From Sipunculus nudus (lineage: Eukaryota; Annelida; Sipuncula; Golfingiida; Sipunculidae), in assembly GCA_026874595.1 (NCBI GenBank), contig CM049321.1:49647297-49711296 (forward strand): a stretch of DNA of 64,000 bases, read 5' to 3'. The notes beneath the pieces are model-generated. The model saw nothing but the letters and a program-made list of their open reading frames with translations. It was not told the origin of the DNA and searched no databases. Below are positions 35,992-47,894 of the stretch, piece by piece. Each line of letters starts with the position of its first letter. Position 1 is the first letter of the stretch. The position numbers and the translations under genes were made by a program.

Positions 35992-38900
35992 CCAAGGATA
36001 AGGGTAACACTGTGCTGATATATGAAAAACACTTGCTCAAATTTAAAACTGAAATAATAATTTCGCCTCAAAACTGTCGGTGTATTAATATCAAGGGATA
36101 AAGAATCATTCTGAAAGATTCGAGCACGCAAAGCCACAAAAGGCAAGATTTCGACGGGAAACCAATCGATTTTTTGCAGGTTGCCAGTTTTTTGTAGAAC
36201 CTTCGTGACAGTATGTTGCAAATAAGTGCCAATCAGCTCTACTAAACAAGCGAATATTTGTTTGAATTGTATTTTTCATGCTGAATATACATTTTATATC
36301 AAATTCAGTGGATTTTCCCTATGCTGTGCAAGGTTTCCATTATACGTACGCCGCATACAATCCAGGTTTCCGGGCGACATCTAAATTGAGATGTCAGGAT
36401 GGCTGCATACCGATAGACGCGAGGTACAGCTCTATCACGTAAGCCCTGTGCTGCGAATCCCGGATATTTACATATAAGACAAAACAAGGCTCGTTTAGGA
36501 CCTGACGATTCCCTCTCATTTCCATATTAGGACGTGACGTTTTATGTGAAGGGTATGATTGCTATGAGAACGCAAATTTCGGTGCCATAGACAGTCAACA
36601 AGTCCACTTACATGGTAAAATTTCCTGTATTGGTAAAATCATGTATTCAGGCAGTCCATACATGGACCTACATGTCAAATGATATGTCCCTGCTGGACGG
36701 ACATCACGGTCCATGGACCAAATATAAATGCATTGTAGGCACTGTCGCACCAATTTGGAACGATAGGACAGTGCCCTCTGTCGAGTTGACAGGTGCAGCA
36801 TTTGTATAGCCACGTTTATTAGGCCTCAAATCCATTGCAAACGCGCCATTGTGTCAGCTAAATTACACTGTGAGTATAAACTGGGTGGTTAGAAGAGAAC
36901 ATCGTTGCGTTTACACTTGAAGAGCTCATTAGAGACACGATGGCTGGCTGAGGTAGAACTTTGTTACATTTTGATTAAACAGGTTAACTGTAAAGATGGA
37001 TGGACCCATAAGCGGTAATTGTAACACCTACTGCCAATGGCTACAGGAGCATTGTTTTTCAATTTCTGGTTAGTAGCCTGAGAATAACATTGTTGTAAAT
37101 TCCACTGAATGGCCATCGGATTCACATATGGGAAAGCCTAATAATACTATGACCGATTAAATCGGGTTATTAGTAGTCAAATGAAAGCGCACAATTGGTG
37201 ATGACTGAATGAACCATGTTGGTATGGACAACATTTCTGGGAAAGACCACCATCAGGTCAAAATGACTGCATCGACTTGGCCAGTCTAGAGTTGGCCATA
37301 TGCCGATTGTTTTAAGGAATTTGTAACGACAAACATATTTTCACACTCTTCAAGACAGTGAAAACAATAAAGTCGGTACTCTAAAGACGCCTAATGGGAG
37401 GCTGGCGATATCAAAAATGCAGAACAAGTACCGGATAAAAAATCAAATTAATACAGCTATCTGTAGATGTACCCTCAAAATGACAGTGGGAATTTAATTC
37501 TTATACATATATCTATCGTGTTGTAATGGGTCAAGTTCCCCACATCACTTTTTCAATGACAAACCTTTTCCTAATTACCAATAGTATGCAGGTCGGTAAC
37601 CTGACATTACAACTAACCACTCTGCAGGATTCCTGTCGAGCAGGAGCCCGCCTGGTACACAAAAGAGAAAAGATATTAAATGTGTAAAAGCACCCCAGGT
37701 ACGGTGAAGCTTCAACTTGTATCAGGCATTGTTTTTTTCTCCAGCAGGGTGTGGTATTTTGATAGGAGCTTTTCGCGAGATTAGATATAACCAATTTGTT
37801 GGATACGGTGCTCTCAATATCATTTCTGAAGTTTCTCAATAAACTAATGGTCTGATTGCATGGGACATCTTCATTTGGTCAAGCCTTGCAAATTTGATTA
37901 AAGAATTGTTGTTAGCGAAATAGGATGAGGCAAGCTTACATTGACGAACCGATTTACTCTGCTGGAACGTTTTGTCTGTTTAACATTATAGTAATGTACT
38001 CTTGTCCGTTTTTTTCAAGTTACATAAACACTTTTGATAAAAAGTGTATTATCTGTTGTTATTAGTTCAATTTGGTTTAATGCAAAAGTTAAACAATCGA
38101 GGCACAAGAACTTATTATCTACAGTTCACCTTTTTTACCTGTTCTTATGGTTCTGGAACATTCTCTGCTATACGACCAGAGACGTGTTGATATAAACAGA
38201 AGTGGCTTCACGTTTGGTCTGTCACTTATCTCAACCCATTTATATGTTTATATTTATAACAAGAACCTTATTTTTATTTCAATTACACTATTTTAACCAC
38301 GTTTGCCAAATCGAAATATATCGATATATGGAAATCATATATGAAAACGCAATATACAAATCGCGGTATAGCGATATGCCGATATTTCCATAACACCCTT
38401 AATAATAATTAAAGAATTATATCCATGACATCATTCTAAGATTTCTACCACTCGCCAGAACTATAATCGCAAAAGAGAGTCGATGTTGATTGAATTGTGC
38501 CTCTGTAATTTGATCTCCAAGTGGGTACCCTTATAGCCATGTCACAAATGATTTCGTGTTCAAGCTCCCCTGCCAATAGTCATAGGATAATAGAGCAAGA
38601 ATTAGGTAAAGGCAGAGAATTAAAATCTTCCAGTTGTTATTGCCAGATTAAAACTGTCCAGGGACACAAAACATTCAAAATCAAGATATGGAGGGTCAGG
38701 TCCTTTTCTTGTGAAGGGGCAAGCGTGAGGCCGGGCAATTTTACAGAGTCCACATGGACAAAGCTCATTTAAACTTGTTAATTCACCTTTTAACAATGAA
38801 AGGGCAAATTTTAAACAGCTATGAGGCGTTTAATATGTTAGCGGAAATATAATGAAATAGTGGATAAATCATCCCCGTCTTTCTGTAGCGGAAAGGCACT

Positions 38901-39770
38901 TATGCCTATGTATTCCGTATAATATATTTTCCCTGATTCATTGAAAGTATGCCAATCCAAGTGGTTGCGATAAAGAATAGCACCTCCTGGTTAAATAATA
39001 CAAGGATTGAACAGCTTGACTGTACACAGTTTGCTACAATCAGGTAATTACATTGTTTTATATATTTATGGATGTCTAGGACTATCTAAAAGAACACGTA
39101 AACCGGACAGAAGCTATATAAAACAATATTAAGCAAACCTATTTAATAAATATGAAAGCCTAACAAAAAAATACAAAGCAGGTTCTACCCATTGATCTGA
39201 ATGTCTCTATTGCATTTGAAAACCGACTCTATAATTGACAAGTGCATACTCTACTTATTATATCTCCGCCATCATAAGCTTTATTTAAATGATTTGAGGA
39301 ACTATTATTTAGTTTCTTGAATCTTTTGCGAGTCAGCAAATATGACAGGACCAATATATCCACCTTTTCTGAAAATGTTCACTTGTTCATTGCCACGTCG
39401 AAACACGTTGAAATCAATATTAAAAAAAAACAAAAAAAAAAAAAACACGGCTGTACCTATCACATCTAAATTCCTCATGTCATGACATCAATTATTTGCC
39501 TAAACAGCATTGTACTGAAGGTCAGCTTGTTAACTCCATGCATTGTTTTCACTTTCACGCCTTACCTGAGGGGAATTATAATAAGAGTTTTAATAATTTT
39601 CCACAGAAGCATCATATTCTTTGCCAAATTCATTTCTTGTCTGAGCTATTATTTAATGCGGTATTAAATTTCAGCTTTAAGGAATGTTAATCACTAAATA
39701 CAAAAGATACAATAATTAATTCATACCAGTTCAAGGATTTCAACTGTTGTTGGCTTCACAAAAAAGAAAT
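35992..39770. other. Non-coding, no recognised content
   Basis: About 3.8 kb without a recognised gene. Scattered ORFs of 60-102 codons (36305-36487 -, 36595-36813 -, 37531-37839 -, 38521-38772 +) lack motifs and splice context. About 36640-36730 is rich in short palindromes built on 'ccatg' and 'acatgt'. About 38310-38390 is rich in 'cgatat' and resembles the interior of the element at 53997-54388. Confidence 0.5.
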
Positions 39771-39774
39771 TAGA

Positions 39775-40080
39775 AATCTGCATTATAAGAAATGCAAGCC
39801 TCCGCCATATGGGGGTCCCTATTGTAGGGTGTATTCATGTATAAGTGACTTTATATTTGTGAATATTCATTGAAGACGATCCTGAATCCGTATAATGTAA
39901 CGGATCCACACCAAAATATAATCGTTTCTTCACTGCGCTATTCCCGAAATGCCCAGAAAATTTAAGAAGATTCCGTTCATGATCGCGTGTGTTGTTTAAG
40001 AAGATCACGTTCTTGACTGCGTGAGTCATGTCGTGAACAACACACACACCATCAACACTCAAGCATGAACAGAAGTTGTG
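39775..40080 (+). mobile_element. MITE-like repeat family C, copy 2
   Basis: One of the clearest copies. It has 'aatctgcattataagaaatgc' leading to 'gcctccgcc', then 'cataagtgactttat', 'gaatccgtataatg', 'acggatccacacc', 'aaaatataatcg' and 'gattccgttcatgat'. A local tandem of 'agaagat.ccgttc.tga.cgcgtg' at about 39966-40025 is peculiar to this copy. Confidence 0.75.
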
Positions 40081-41045
40081 ACATATAGCTCTTCCACCAT
40101 CTGATGGTCACATTATCGATGCATTAATGCACTGTAACCCCCAGTCATATTGCTTGGGGTTGTGATAATCTCAAAATTGAGCCAGAATAATTACTTCCGG
40201 AATTAAAAGAAAACAAAATCGGTATTTTGTAGTGTACATTTTTGTCCTTTTGGTTGAAAGGGTCGCGAGTGTAACACCTTAAGTTGTATCCCGTAACCAC
40301 TGCCTTATTCTTGAATAATGTTGTAATTTATTTGTTGTCCGTTTCTCAAATTATGATCGAGGGACCAATGCATAGTATAGTGTTTAAAGACAAAAAAAGT
40401 AGAGGGTTGTACGAAATAACCTGGTTTCATTCTATTTCATTTACAATATCCATAATAAAATTTATAAGGCTTGTCACCTTTTGCCAACAAGAAGAAAAAA
40501 AATATTGATAACATAGTTCAACTGGGATGTGCTTAGTAATAGGTTTTATACAATTATTAACAAAAACTGCTTGTGAAGCAGGCCCACGCACAAAACTCCA
40601 TTGTTAATGGTTATAGAGGCTAATTGGCTTAACGTAGTGCCTGGAGAACTTGCGTGTGGATGTAAAATTGTTTCAACAAAACCACTGTATTAGATTTCCC
40701 TCAGGCCACCCAAGATGCCATATTCGGTCATTTTTGTTCTTTAAAAAATAACAAATCCATGTCTGTTGAGCAAAAATATTTCTAAGTAAATCAAGGTTTA
40801 TGTCTCACTTGCTTATGGTGTTGAAAAGAAACCATGGGTGCGGATGTGAAATGTCGCAAAAACTGCTGTGTTCCAGCTATGGTGTGACGTTAGGTCAAGA
40901 GTTTTCTCCTCCGGTCCAACCATAGTTTTTATCCAAACAGGCGACTCAATTGAATATCTTAAGAAAATCCACCCTTTATTCTGGTTTTAGTTAACATGGT
41001 TACTGCATGTCATCAGGGCCACATAAAAAATAACAATTAGATTCG
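40081..41045. other. Non-coding, no recognised content
   Basis: AT-rich. A 74-codon ORF at 40284-40508 has no motif. The last ~100 bp may already belong to the degraded LINE that follows. Confidence 0.5.
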
Positions 41046-41048
41046 GAA

Positions 41049-41524
41049 CACGTCAGACCAATTTTGTATGCTCTACACTGGTTGCCAGTTGAACAGCGAG
41101 GGAAATTTGAAGTTCTCACCCTGGTATATCAGTGTGTCTATAGGCTTGTACCCCGGTATCTTCAGGAACTCTCACAACCATACACTCCATGCAGAGCAAT
41201 GCGTCCTGATGACCAATATTTATTGAATGTCTCTTTCACAAAATCATCTCGAGTGTAAAATGTTGCCTTCAGCATTGCAGGGCCTAAAATGTGAAATTAT
41301 CTCCCAGTATACTTGAGATGCATGTCAAGCTACTCTCAGTTTAAGAGTCAGTTATTACATTCCTATTCATAAATTATTTTAGTTTATAAGGACTCTTTTT
41401 TGTGTAGACATATATATTTTTATCTTAAATGATAAGCATACACTTTTATATTTTTAATACTATTTTTCATATTATTTGAACAGCGTTTAAGAGCACTCTG
41501 TGGATTTTACGCTATATAAATTAA

Positions 41525-41560
<36 letters not shown>

Positions 41561-41563
41561 TAA
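41049..41563 (+). pseudogene. 3' end of a CR1/L2-like LINE with (ATT)n tail
   Basis: The frame starting at 41049 gives the classic C-terminus of CR1/L2-type ORF2: RPILYALHWLPV, then FEVLTLVYQCVYRLVP, YLQEL and Y.P.R. After stops at 41256-41258 and about 41292 the frame continues with FSIAGPKM*NYLP and YSQFKSQLL, where the expected Trp of W-N-x-L-P has become TGA. The non-coding tail ends 'gattttacgctatataaatt' followed by an (ATT)n run. That is the usual 3' terminus of such elements, where the microsatellite is the target-primed tail. The copy is severely 5'-truncated and dead. Confidence 0.85.
41520..41563. repeat. (ATT)n microsatellite
   Basis: About 14 ATT units directly at the 3' terminus of the LINE fragment, probably part of its insertion product. 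Confidence 0.95.
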
Positions 41564-42925
41564 TAATCTCCTGTCTCACTTCAGCGGAGCAGTTTATATC
41601 TGTGAATGGGTTCCACGTTCTCAGTATCGGCGAATTAGTCTGTTTAACTCTGTTATCATGTTTTCCTCACTTTGTCACGTTTCCTAAATGTACATTTATC
41701 TTACATTTCGATTTTGCTAATATAACGCTGTAAACACAGCGCGTGACCTCCCGAAGACCTTCAACTCACACGCTGTAAAGAATGGAAGGAATTTTTTAAT
41801 GTTTGTCAAGCTACCAAACACCCAATCAGTTTGCGCTAGATAAGCTAAAATCTGATTGGTTCAGCGTGTAAACAAAGTTGACTGCGGCCATGCGGAGCTC
41901 ATAAAACGAAATCTGATTCGCTAAGCGTGTAAACAACGATGACTGCGTCCATGCGTAGCTCGTCTAACGGCACTGCAAGAGAGGAAATTTGCAAATTTTG
42001 TGGGGGATAATTAACTGACCCAAGACCATACCAGCAAGATAGTATTGAGACTGTCCTGAAAGGTAACGATTGTATCCTTACGGGGAGGTTAAAATTACGC
42101 AGCAGGGAATTCCAGAGAGACAGCACCGCCAGGTGGCCAAACTGGACGTTTAACCGCGGTTTCGTGCAGCGGTTTGTGGAGCGAATAGTTGAGCATTGCG
42201 TAACCACTGCTTATGGAGCGTATACTAATATATGCTCAATTTATTTTATTTAATTCAAAATGTCTTACATAAAATTACTTATGTCCTTTCTTTTATAATA
42301 TACACAAATTTTAAATATGGGGAGAACTTTATTTGTTTTTAAAAATGTGTTTAAAAGTTATTTCTCAATTGGAAACCCTCCACACAATACTATTTTCAAG
42401 GTTAAACGGGCATGAATACTCCATCATGATCTAATCCATTCTTTGACACATTTTTTGTTGCATTATGGTTGCTATGAGACCATGCTAGATTACGCGTTGC
42501 CTTGGAAAAAGATTTGTGCCCACTTTGACAAACACTGTGAGGGTAACGGCCTAAATTTTGTTTAAACGCTGACGTTTCTCATTCTTAATTAAAGTATTAG
42601 ATCTGCAGGATAACATGTCTGTTTTGGACTACATGACAATGCGGATAATCCGCTTCCTGACATTTAATATTCGATCCCATTACGCTAAGTTTCTACTGCG
42701 CCTGCTGGACCTGTGTTTGTAATCGATTCCTTTTCTGTGTTATAACGCCGCGGAATCCCCCAAAAGTAAAATTAAAGCACCCTCTATGCACCGAAGCCTC
42801 TAAGCACACCAGCGGCGTAGGTATAACTGTAGTGAGAGGGTAATGTAGCCCGTCAAAAATGCTGGATAAGATTTCAAGGCAGATTACATATCTTTGGTGT
42901 TTTGCGGTAAGCACTTGATAGAATC
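41564..42925. other. Non-coding with a short tandem duplication
   Basis: A ~62-bp direct duplication at about 41850-41972 carries 'ctgatt.g.t.agcgtgtaaacaa', 'gactgcg.ccatgcg.agctc' in both units. The minus-strand ORF 41899-42207 overlaps it and has a faint LINE-tail look (LWNSLL), but I do not call it. Confidence 0.6.
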
Positions 42926-42928
42926 AGT

Positions 42929-44074
42929 AATACTGTGGATTCAGAATTGCTCGTTGGGTTTTTATTTTCGTGGAATTCGTAGGTACCCTTTATCCACGAA
43001 ATTAAAAACCCAACGATCATTAGGTTTATTATAGAGTTTTGGAAGTCCATCGACCCTGCGCATTGAGTTATCGTGTTGGCCCGCTTTCACTGTCTATGCT
43101 AGCAAATGGTATTGATGGATAAAAGAAAACGATATGTAACCCATAAATTAAAACAAAAATAATTATATTTTGAGGGAAGATATCCAGTTCCATCCGGGGG
43201 AGAAAACAAACCAAGAATTCATCAGTGTCGGACTTACAAGTGACTGTTATATGTAGACTTGCGCTCTTTCTCATATTATCTCGCTAAAAGTCTAGGTAAA
43301 GGTAATTTTTGCCCTGCTAATCTTATTTGATTGTTCGTTTGAAAGAATGTCATGTTTAAATAAAATAAACAACCATGCGGCAGAGTTAATCTAGTTATCC
43401 CTCGGCTTGGTGATGAGTCACGGTCAGCTGAGCACAATTATGAGCTGGAGCCCAGTCTAACTGTGGCTTCGTTCCCGGGCATGTCAGTCATCTAGGGGTT
43501 CAATCTGAACGAACGACATACTAAGAAGTTTTAATTCTTTTAATTAATGAATATGTAGAAAATAAATATTAACTTCTGTTGGTTCTAATAATTCATAAAA
43601 CACATTCAGGATGTCAGTTCTTCGGAGCATTTGTTCTCAGGAGCGCAGACCACATCGGACAGGGCAATTTTCCCGGCGGGGCTTAATGAGGTGTCAAGAT
43701 ATGCGGGGAAGTGAAGTACAATAGCCGATCACCGCCGGGAGAATACGACAGGGCAATAAAATTCCCGGGGACAGCTTGTCGGACTGTCTTTGATGTCAGA
43801 TTAGACAATCCTTGTCTTAACCCAAAAAAAATTCAGATAAGCCAGCCGACATATTCGTCATTGTAACTATCGATTGTACAGTGACTGCGTGTTTTTTTAA
43901 CAAAAGTAAAAACACTGATCTTTGGCTTATTTTTAGGTCTGTTCACATATTATTTCTGATACCTGATGCCTGACTAGGAACGATTAATCCACGAAAGTTT
44001 TAACCAAACGAATAGTGTTTCAGGTCAAAACCGCGAAATTTTGAACCAACGATATTTTCTGAATCCACAGTATT
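42929..44074. mobile_element. Possible 1.15-kb element with AATACTGTGGATTCAGAA ends
   Basis: 'aatactgtggattcagaa' at 42929 is matched by its inverted form 'ctgaatccacagtatt' at about 44059-44074. Both ends continue inward with 'cgttgg' and a 'cgtgga'/'tccacga' segment. The inverted termini suggest a non-autonomous DNA transposon, or two related MITEs in opposite orientation. The interior includes a GC-richer stretch (43600-43800) and a TGAGTCA motif near 43413. No ORF of note. Confidence 0.5.
42951..43016. repeat. Near-perfect hairpin
   Basis: Arms 42951-42974 and 42993-43016 pair over about 24 bases with one mismatch ('tcgttgggtttttattttcg' against its complement) around an 18-base loop. 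It lies at the left end of the element above. Confidence 0.9.
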
Positions 44075-44159
44075 TTGTAAGCAAAAGCATGTGATATGTA
44101 CCTAGAAGTTGTTTCCTTGAAATGTAAAAAAATATTTTTCATTAAAGGTTGGCAGCTAT

Positions 44160-44410
44160 GAAAAGTACTATGATGTAGTCCCGGTCGTCCCACTCAATGG
44201 GAGAGGTTCGGTATGAGTAGAAACGACCTCTGGAAGGGAGACACTCGTTCGTGAGTGATACACGATTTTTGGACACCGTCTCAGACTGTTGATATCCAGC
44301 GTTCACCCTGGTAGGGGGCCGACCGTTTCAAAACTTTCACTGCTCCTCGTGAGAAATTTGAACCCACGATATCCATGCCTTGAACCTTGTGCTCTACCCT
44401 CAGACCACAT
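44160..44410 (-). mobile_element. tRNA-derived SINE
   Basis: On the minus strand: box A-like 'tggtctgagggtagagcac', box B-like 'gtgggttcaaattt', then 'ggtcggccccctaccaggg' and a ~150-bp body ending near 'cgggactac'. The central segment resembles that of the SINE at 17895-18075, suggesting a shared superfamily. Confidence 0.7.
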
Positions 44411-46305
44411 AAGTCACTGGTGAGTTCTTGACAAGTCCGGCAATTGTTTCAAATTCACAGTACTTCTATAGACGTCCGTTGCCAGATCCTCGGCCTAGTC
44501 CCACGTATCTGAACAAAAGCCGATATCAATAAGCAAAAGTTCACATTTGGAACTAGCCAGCAAGGGTGACTAAAATGTTAAATATATCTGAGGATCTATT
44601 TTACACTCGTCCGTTAACGGTGCAAGACATTTCGTCGCCGCAGGCGGCTAATTTGGGACCCGTCGGCCGAATTGGTTAGATCGTCGTCCCAGAATCCGGC
44701 TCCTTAATGCCAAGAGAACGTGACAGTTTTAAATAAATCTCATCACAGCCTGTATTTATTTATACCAGATGGGCTGGGAGGTGAGAATATGTTTTTTTTT
44801 TTTCAAAAGGAATTGACCGTAGGCTTAGTTTGGCTGGTTGCTGACTTTGCTTTACTTACCGGACTTAATATTTAATATCAAACACAGAAGCAGAAGAAGA
44901 ATAATCGAAAGTTTTAACTTTAAACTTTAAGAGAATATTTATTGAATGTAAGTATAAAACTGCCCTGGAGTAGAGCCCCCGTGATTTTGAGAGCAATCAA
45001 GTTATTCTCAAATGACTGTACGTATGCACGAGGGAGAATGAATTATAATTGACAGGTTTTAGAGGGCACAGGTAAGCAAGGTGTGCTTGATTACCCGAGT
45101 CCGTCCTGTCATTCACTTGTTTTGGTATGGACAGCGTATGTACGTCCGTCCTTCCAGCGATATCTTGTGGAAAGGATTTGATGGTTTCGACAAACCCACT
45201 TGACCTATTAACTAATAGATTATCTCGCCTGGGTTCGGTGCACTGCATAACTCATGTATATTTAGTAAGTTTAAAGGTCCCCCGGCTTCTTCGAGTTGCC
45301 GCCGAAATAACTTACCAGGAACATAATGGACTTTCATGAAACTCACTATAAATATGTCCCAAGATAATTTCTCATTTGAATTTATTTTTTGCGTATATTT
45401 AATGAGGTCAGATGTCATGTGACATGCAATTGCTATAGTAAACACTTTTGTGGCGTTTTTGCTATTTTAAATATGTTTTTGTTCAGTCTTGCTTCATAGC
45501 CACTGACGCAAATGAGTTGCGAAATTGGTCAGATCCTCAAAACACAGCTCTCATACCTCGGAACCAATTTGGCTTTTTGCCAACTTTCTGAAGGCGATAC
45601 GTACCCTGGTGAGCAATTTTAACCTTGGAAGCAGTTGTTAAGAGGATTTTTGCCAAATAGCGAATGCAGCATGATCCTAGCGGAAGATGTGTAATTATTA
45701 AATGATTCCCTAAATCTGACGATATTAGAACTCTCCCTTTAGGCAGAGTTTTGCTTGGAGATGTTGATATCCTGATAGCGAGTACACCGGAAATTTATAA
45801 CAGCATTGTGCTGGTAAGAAATGAGATATAACTCATTCGTTCTTGATGAGAGTTTTGGCCATTAATCAGAATAAGACCCACAAAGCTAGAACTTTAAATA
45901 CATCGCCATGGGGATTTCCTCATCTTTTACCAGGGCATAAACTAGCCGTAAATACATGACTCAGTGGGCATTAAAACTTAAATTGTACGTCGAACGTTTT
46001 TATTGTCAAAGGGTCAAAATGGCGCTGGTGATTGATGTGCTTCCGTGTCCAGGGATGAAATTAGTAAAGCCACCAACATACATATTTTTTGTTGCTGCGG
46101 ACTCTAAGACCAAGCAGTTTACCAGCTGCAAGAAGTTTAACTTGACTCAGGAGAGCTGATAACTGCCACAGGGTTTGTCTGATAGTGAACGGTACTCTTG
46201 TTGTAGTACTTTAGAATTCATGGGTGCACTGAGATTTATGTAAAAAAACGGGACTGGTTTCTTTAAGCCTCACCAACAGTAAGGAGATTTTATCTTTATA
46301 TCTAT
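44411..46305. other. Non-coding, no recognised gene
   Basis: Contains a box A-like fragment at about 44663-44690 ('gtcggccgaattggttagatc'), possibly another degraded SINE head. ORFs at 44997-45445 and 45956-46159 show no motifs. Confidence 0.5.
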
Positions 46306-46369
46306 ATTTTGATCAATATATTTTTGGATGGACCTGCTTCGATGAGTGCCAAAACATCGGTTACAATTA

Positions 46370-46485
46370 TTTCCCCTTTTTCCCTTTTTTTCGCCGTGTA
46401 GACGCTAGATCTCCAGTACAGGGGCCCGGAGGCTTCGCTTGCGATCGGTCGTCGATTGCAGACATCCTGTTCCAATTAATATTTA
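46370..46485. repeat. Repeat family E, copy 1
   Basis: 'ttcccttttttt.cgccg.tgta', 'gctaga', 'agtacagg', 'ggaggct' and 'ttgcgatcgg.cgtcgatt' occur here and in the same order and orientation at 47420-47535. The family is unrecognised. Confidence 0.7.
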
Positions 46486-46685
46486 ATTAGAGAAACGGTT
46501 TGTGCCCACTACGTACCCACTACAAAAAGTACTGAGACCATCTCATCTGAATTTCAAGAATAAGAAACAGCCACCAGTTATCTAAATAAATGATTAGGTC
46601 AGGTTATTTTTTTATCGATAAGACCATGGGCAGTTAAATATATGGGCTGGAGTTAATGGGATTATAAGGCAAAACAAATAAATGG

Positions 46686-46960
46686 TATGTTTCTCAGGCA
46701 CCGCTCGCGTCAATTTTTTACTCCCAGCATCAAACATTTTTATATTGATTTTAACCTTTCAAGAAGATAAAATAATGCAATTTTGATACGATTTCCTTGT
46801 CATTTAGTGCTTTCACCTGTTAAGCAAAAACACCCTGTTATTTTCATGTTTATCATGGTCATATGACATTTTTTATCGAAACATACAAAAGAGGTCAAAC
46901 GTATAATACCGCCCACCCGCAGTGATTTCTGGAAAAAAAGTGCCTGAGAACCATACTTTT
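46686..46960. mobile_element. MITE family D, copy 1
   Basis: The ends form an inverted repeat: 'ggtatgtttctcaggcac' at the left and 'gtgcctgagaaccatac' at the right. The interior has 'gcgtcaattttt', 'tcccagcatcaa', 'atcgaaacat' and no ORF. A second copy with degraded ends is at 58975-59255, and a shorter relative is near 53250-53330. Confidence 0.8.
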
Positions 46961-47419
46961 TATTTTGTTGGCCTTATATTAAAGGGCTGGGTATATATCA
47001 GGCTATTCCGATAAAATATGAATTGCTAAACTTTGAGTAGGATACTCGCTACGAATTGAAGACACGTATTGATGATTATTTTTCTTTGTGTATAATTTTC
47101 TTAATAAAATTTCTATGGATGCTCAAAGATTGTAAATTCAATCCATATGTCTTGTGCTTGTTATTTATTGAATAACAACGAAAATTATGTAAAGTACTCT
47201 TGCATTGCTTGGTCTTAAAATAGCAAATAGAAATAGCTCTGGCTTTATGGTTACTTAAGGGTTTCGTTTTATTGGTATCATCATTTGTGGCCATTCATAA
47301 TGTTTTCTCGATACGACAACACAGCATTAAATGCATATTGATAATTGTACCCATGCCGCATATCTATATATCGGGAATTGATATAACCCTATATTTTGAA
47401 CAATGTTGTTTGAATGCCA

Positions 47420-47535
47420 ATTATAACATTTTCCCCATTTCCCTTTTTTTCCGCCGGTGTATGAGCTAGAATTCTAGTACAGGTGCGGGGAGGCTCCCTT
47501 GCGATCGGACGTCGATTACCGACATATGTTTTCAA
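47420..47535. repeat. Repeat family E, copy 2
   Basis: Second copy of the 46370-46485 segment, about 1.05 kb downstream. The MITE D copy lies between the two. Confidence 0.7.
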
Positions 47536-47679
47536 TTAAGGAAGCAGGATTGGCAAAAAAAAAACTATATTTAAATTCAAACCAAATGTTGTTTTAAATC
47601 CATAATAGACCTTTAAAGTATACCTTATTTTAAATATGTTCAGTGATTTTTTATAGTATACATATTTTTTTTAACAATG

Positions 47680-47890
47680 GGCAAATGAAGGTTCGATTAG
47701 ATTTTGTTATGGATCCGGCATATTATCCGGGTTCAAGAACGACATCAAGAAATAATGTACAGTCACGAATGCACAAAAGAATAAGGAATATGGGCCGATT
47801 AAAAGAAGGCAAACATGGCTCTGTTAGCATCCAACAAAAGGGACCTCCACAGTCTTGCATTCCTAAGAATGCAGATTACTATTTTTCTGT
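47680..47890 (-). mobile_element. MITE-like repeat family C, copy 3
   Basis: On the minus strand it follows the family order: 'aatctgcattcttaggaatgcaag', then 'gcattcgtgact', and 'gccggatccataac'. The 90-codon ORF across it (47643-47915) is therefore explained as repeat sequence. Confidence 0.65.
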
Positions 47891-47894
47891 GTGT

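Noticed and set aside
41899-42207. 102-codon minus ORF with LWNSLL, faintly like a LINE tail
   Set aside because: No other LINE motifs on that strand, and part of it is a local tandem duplication.
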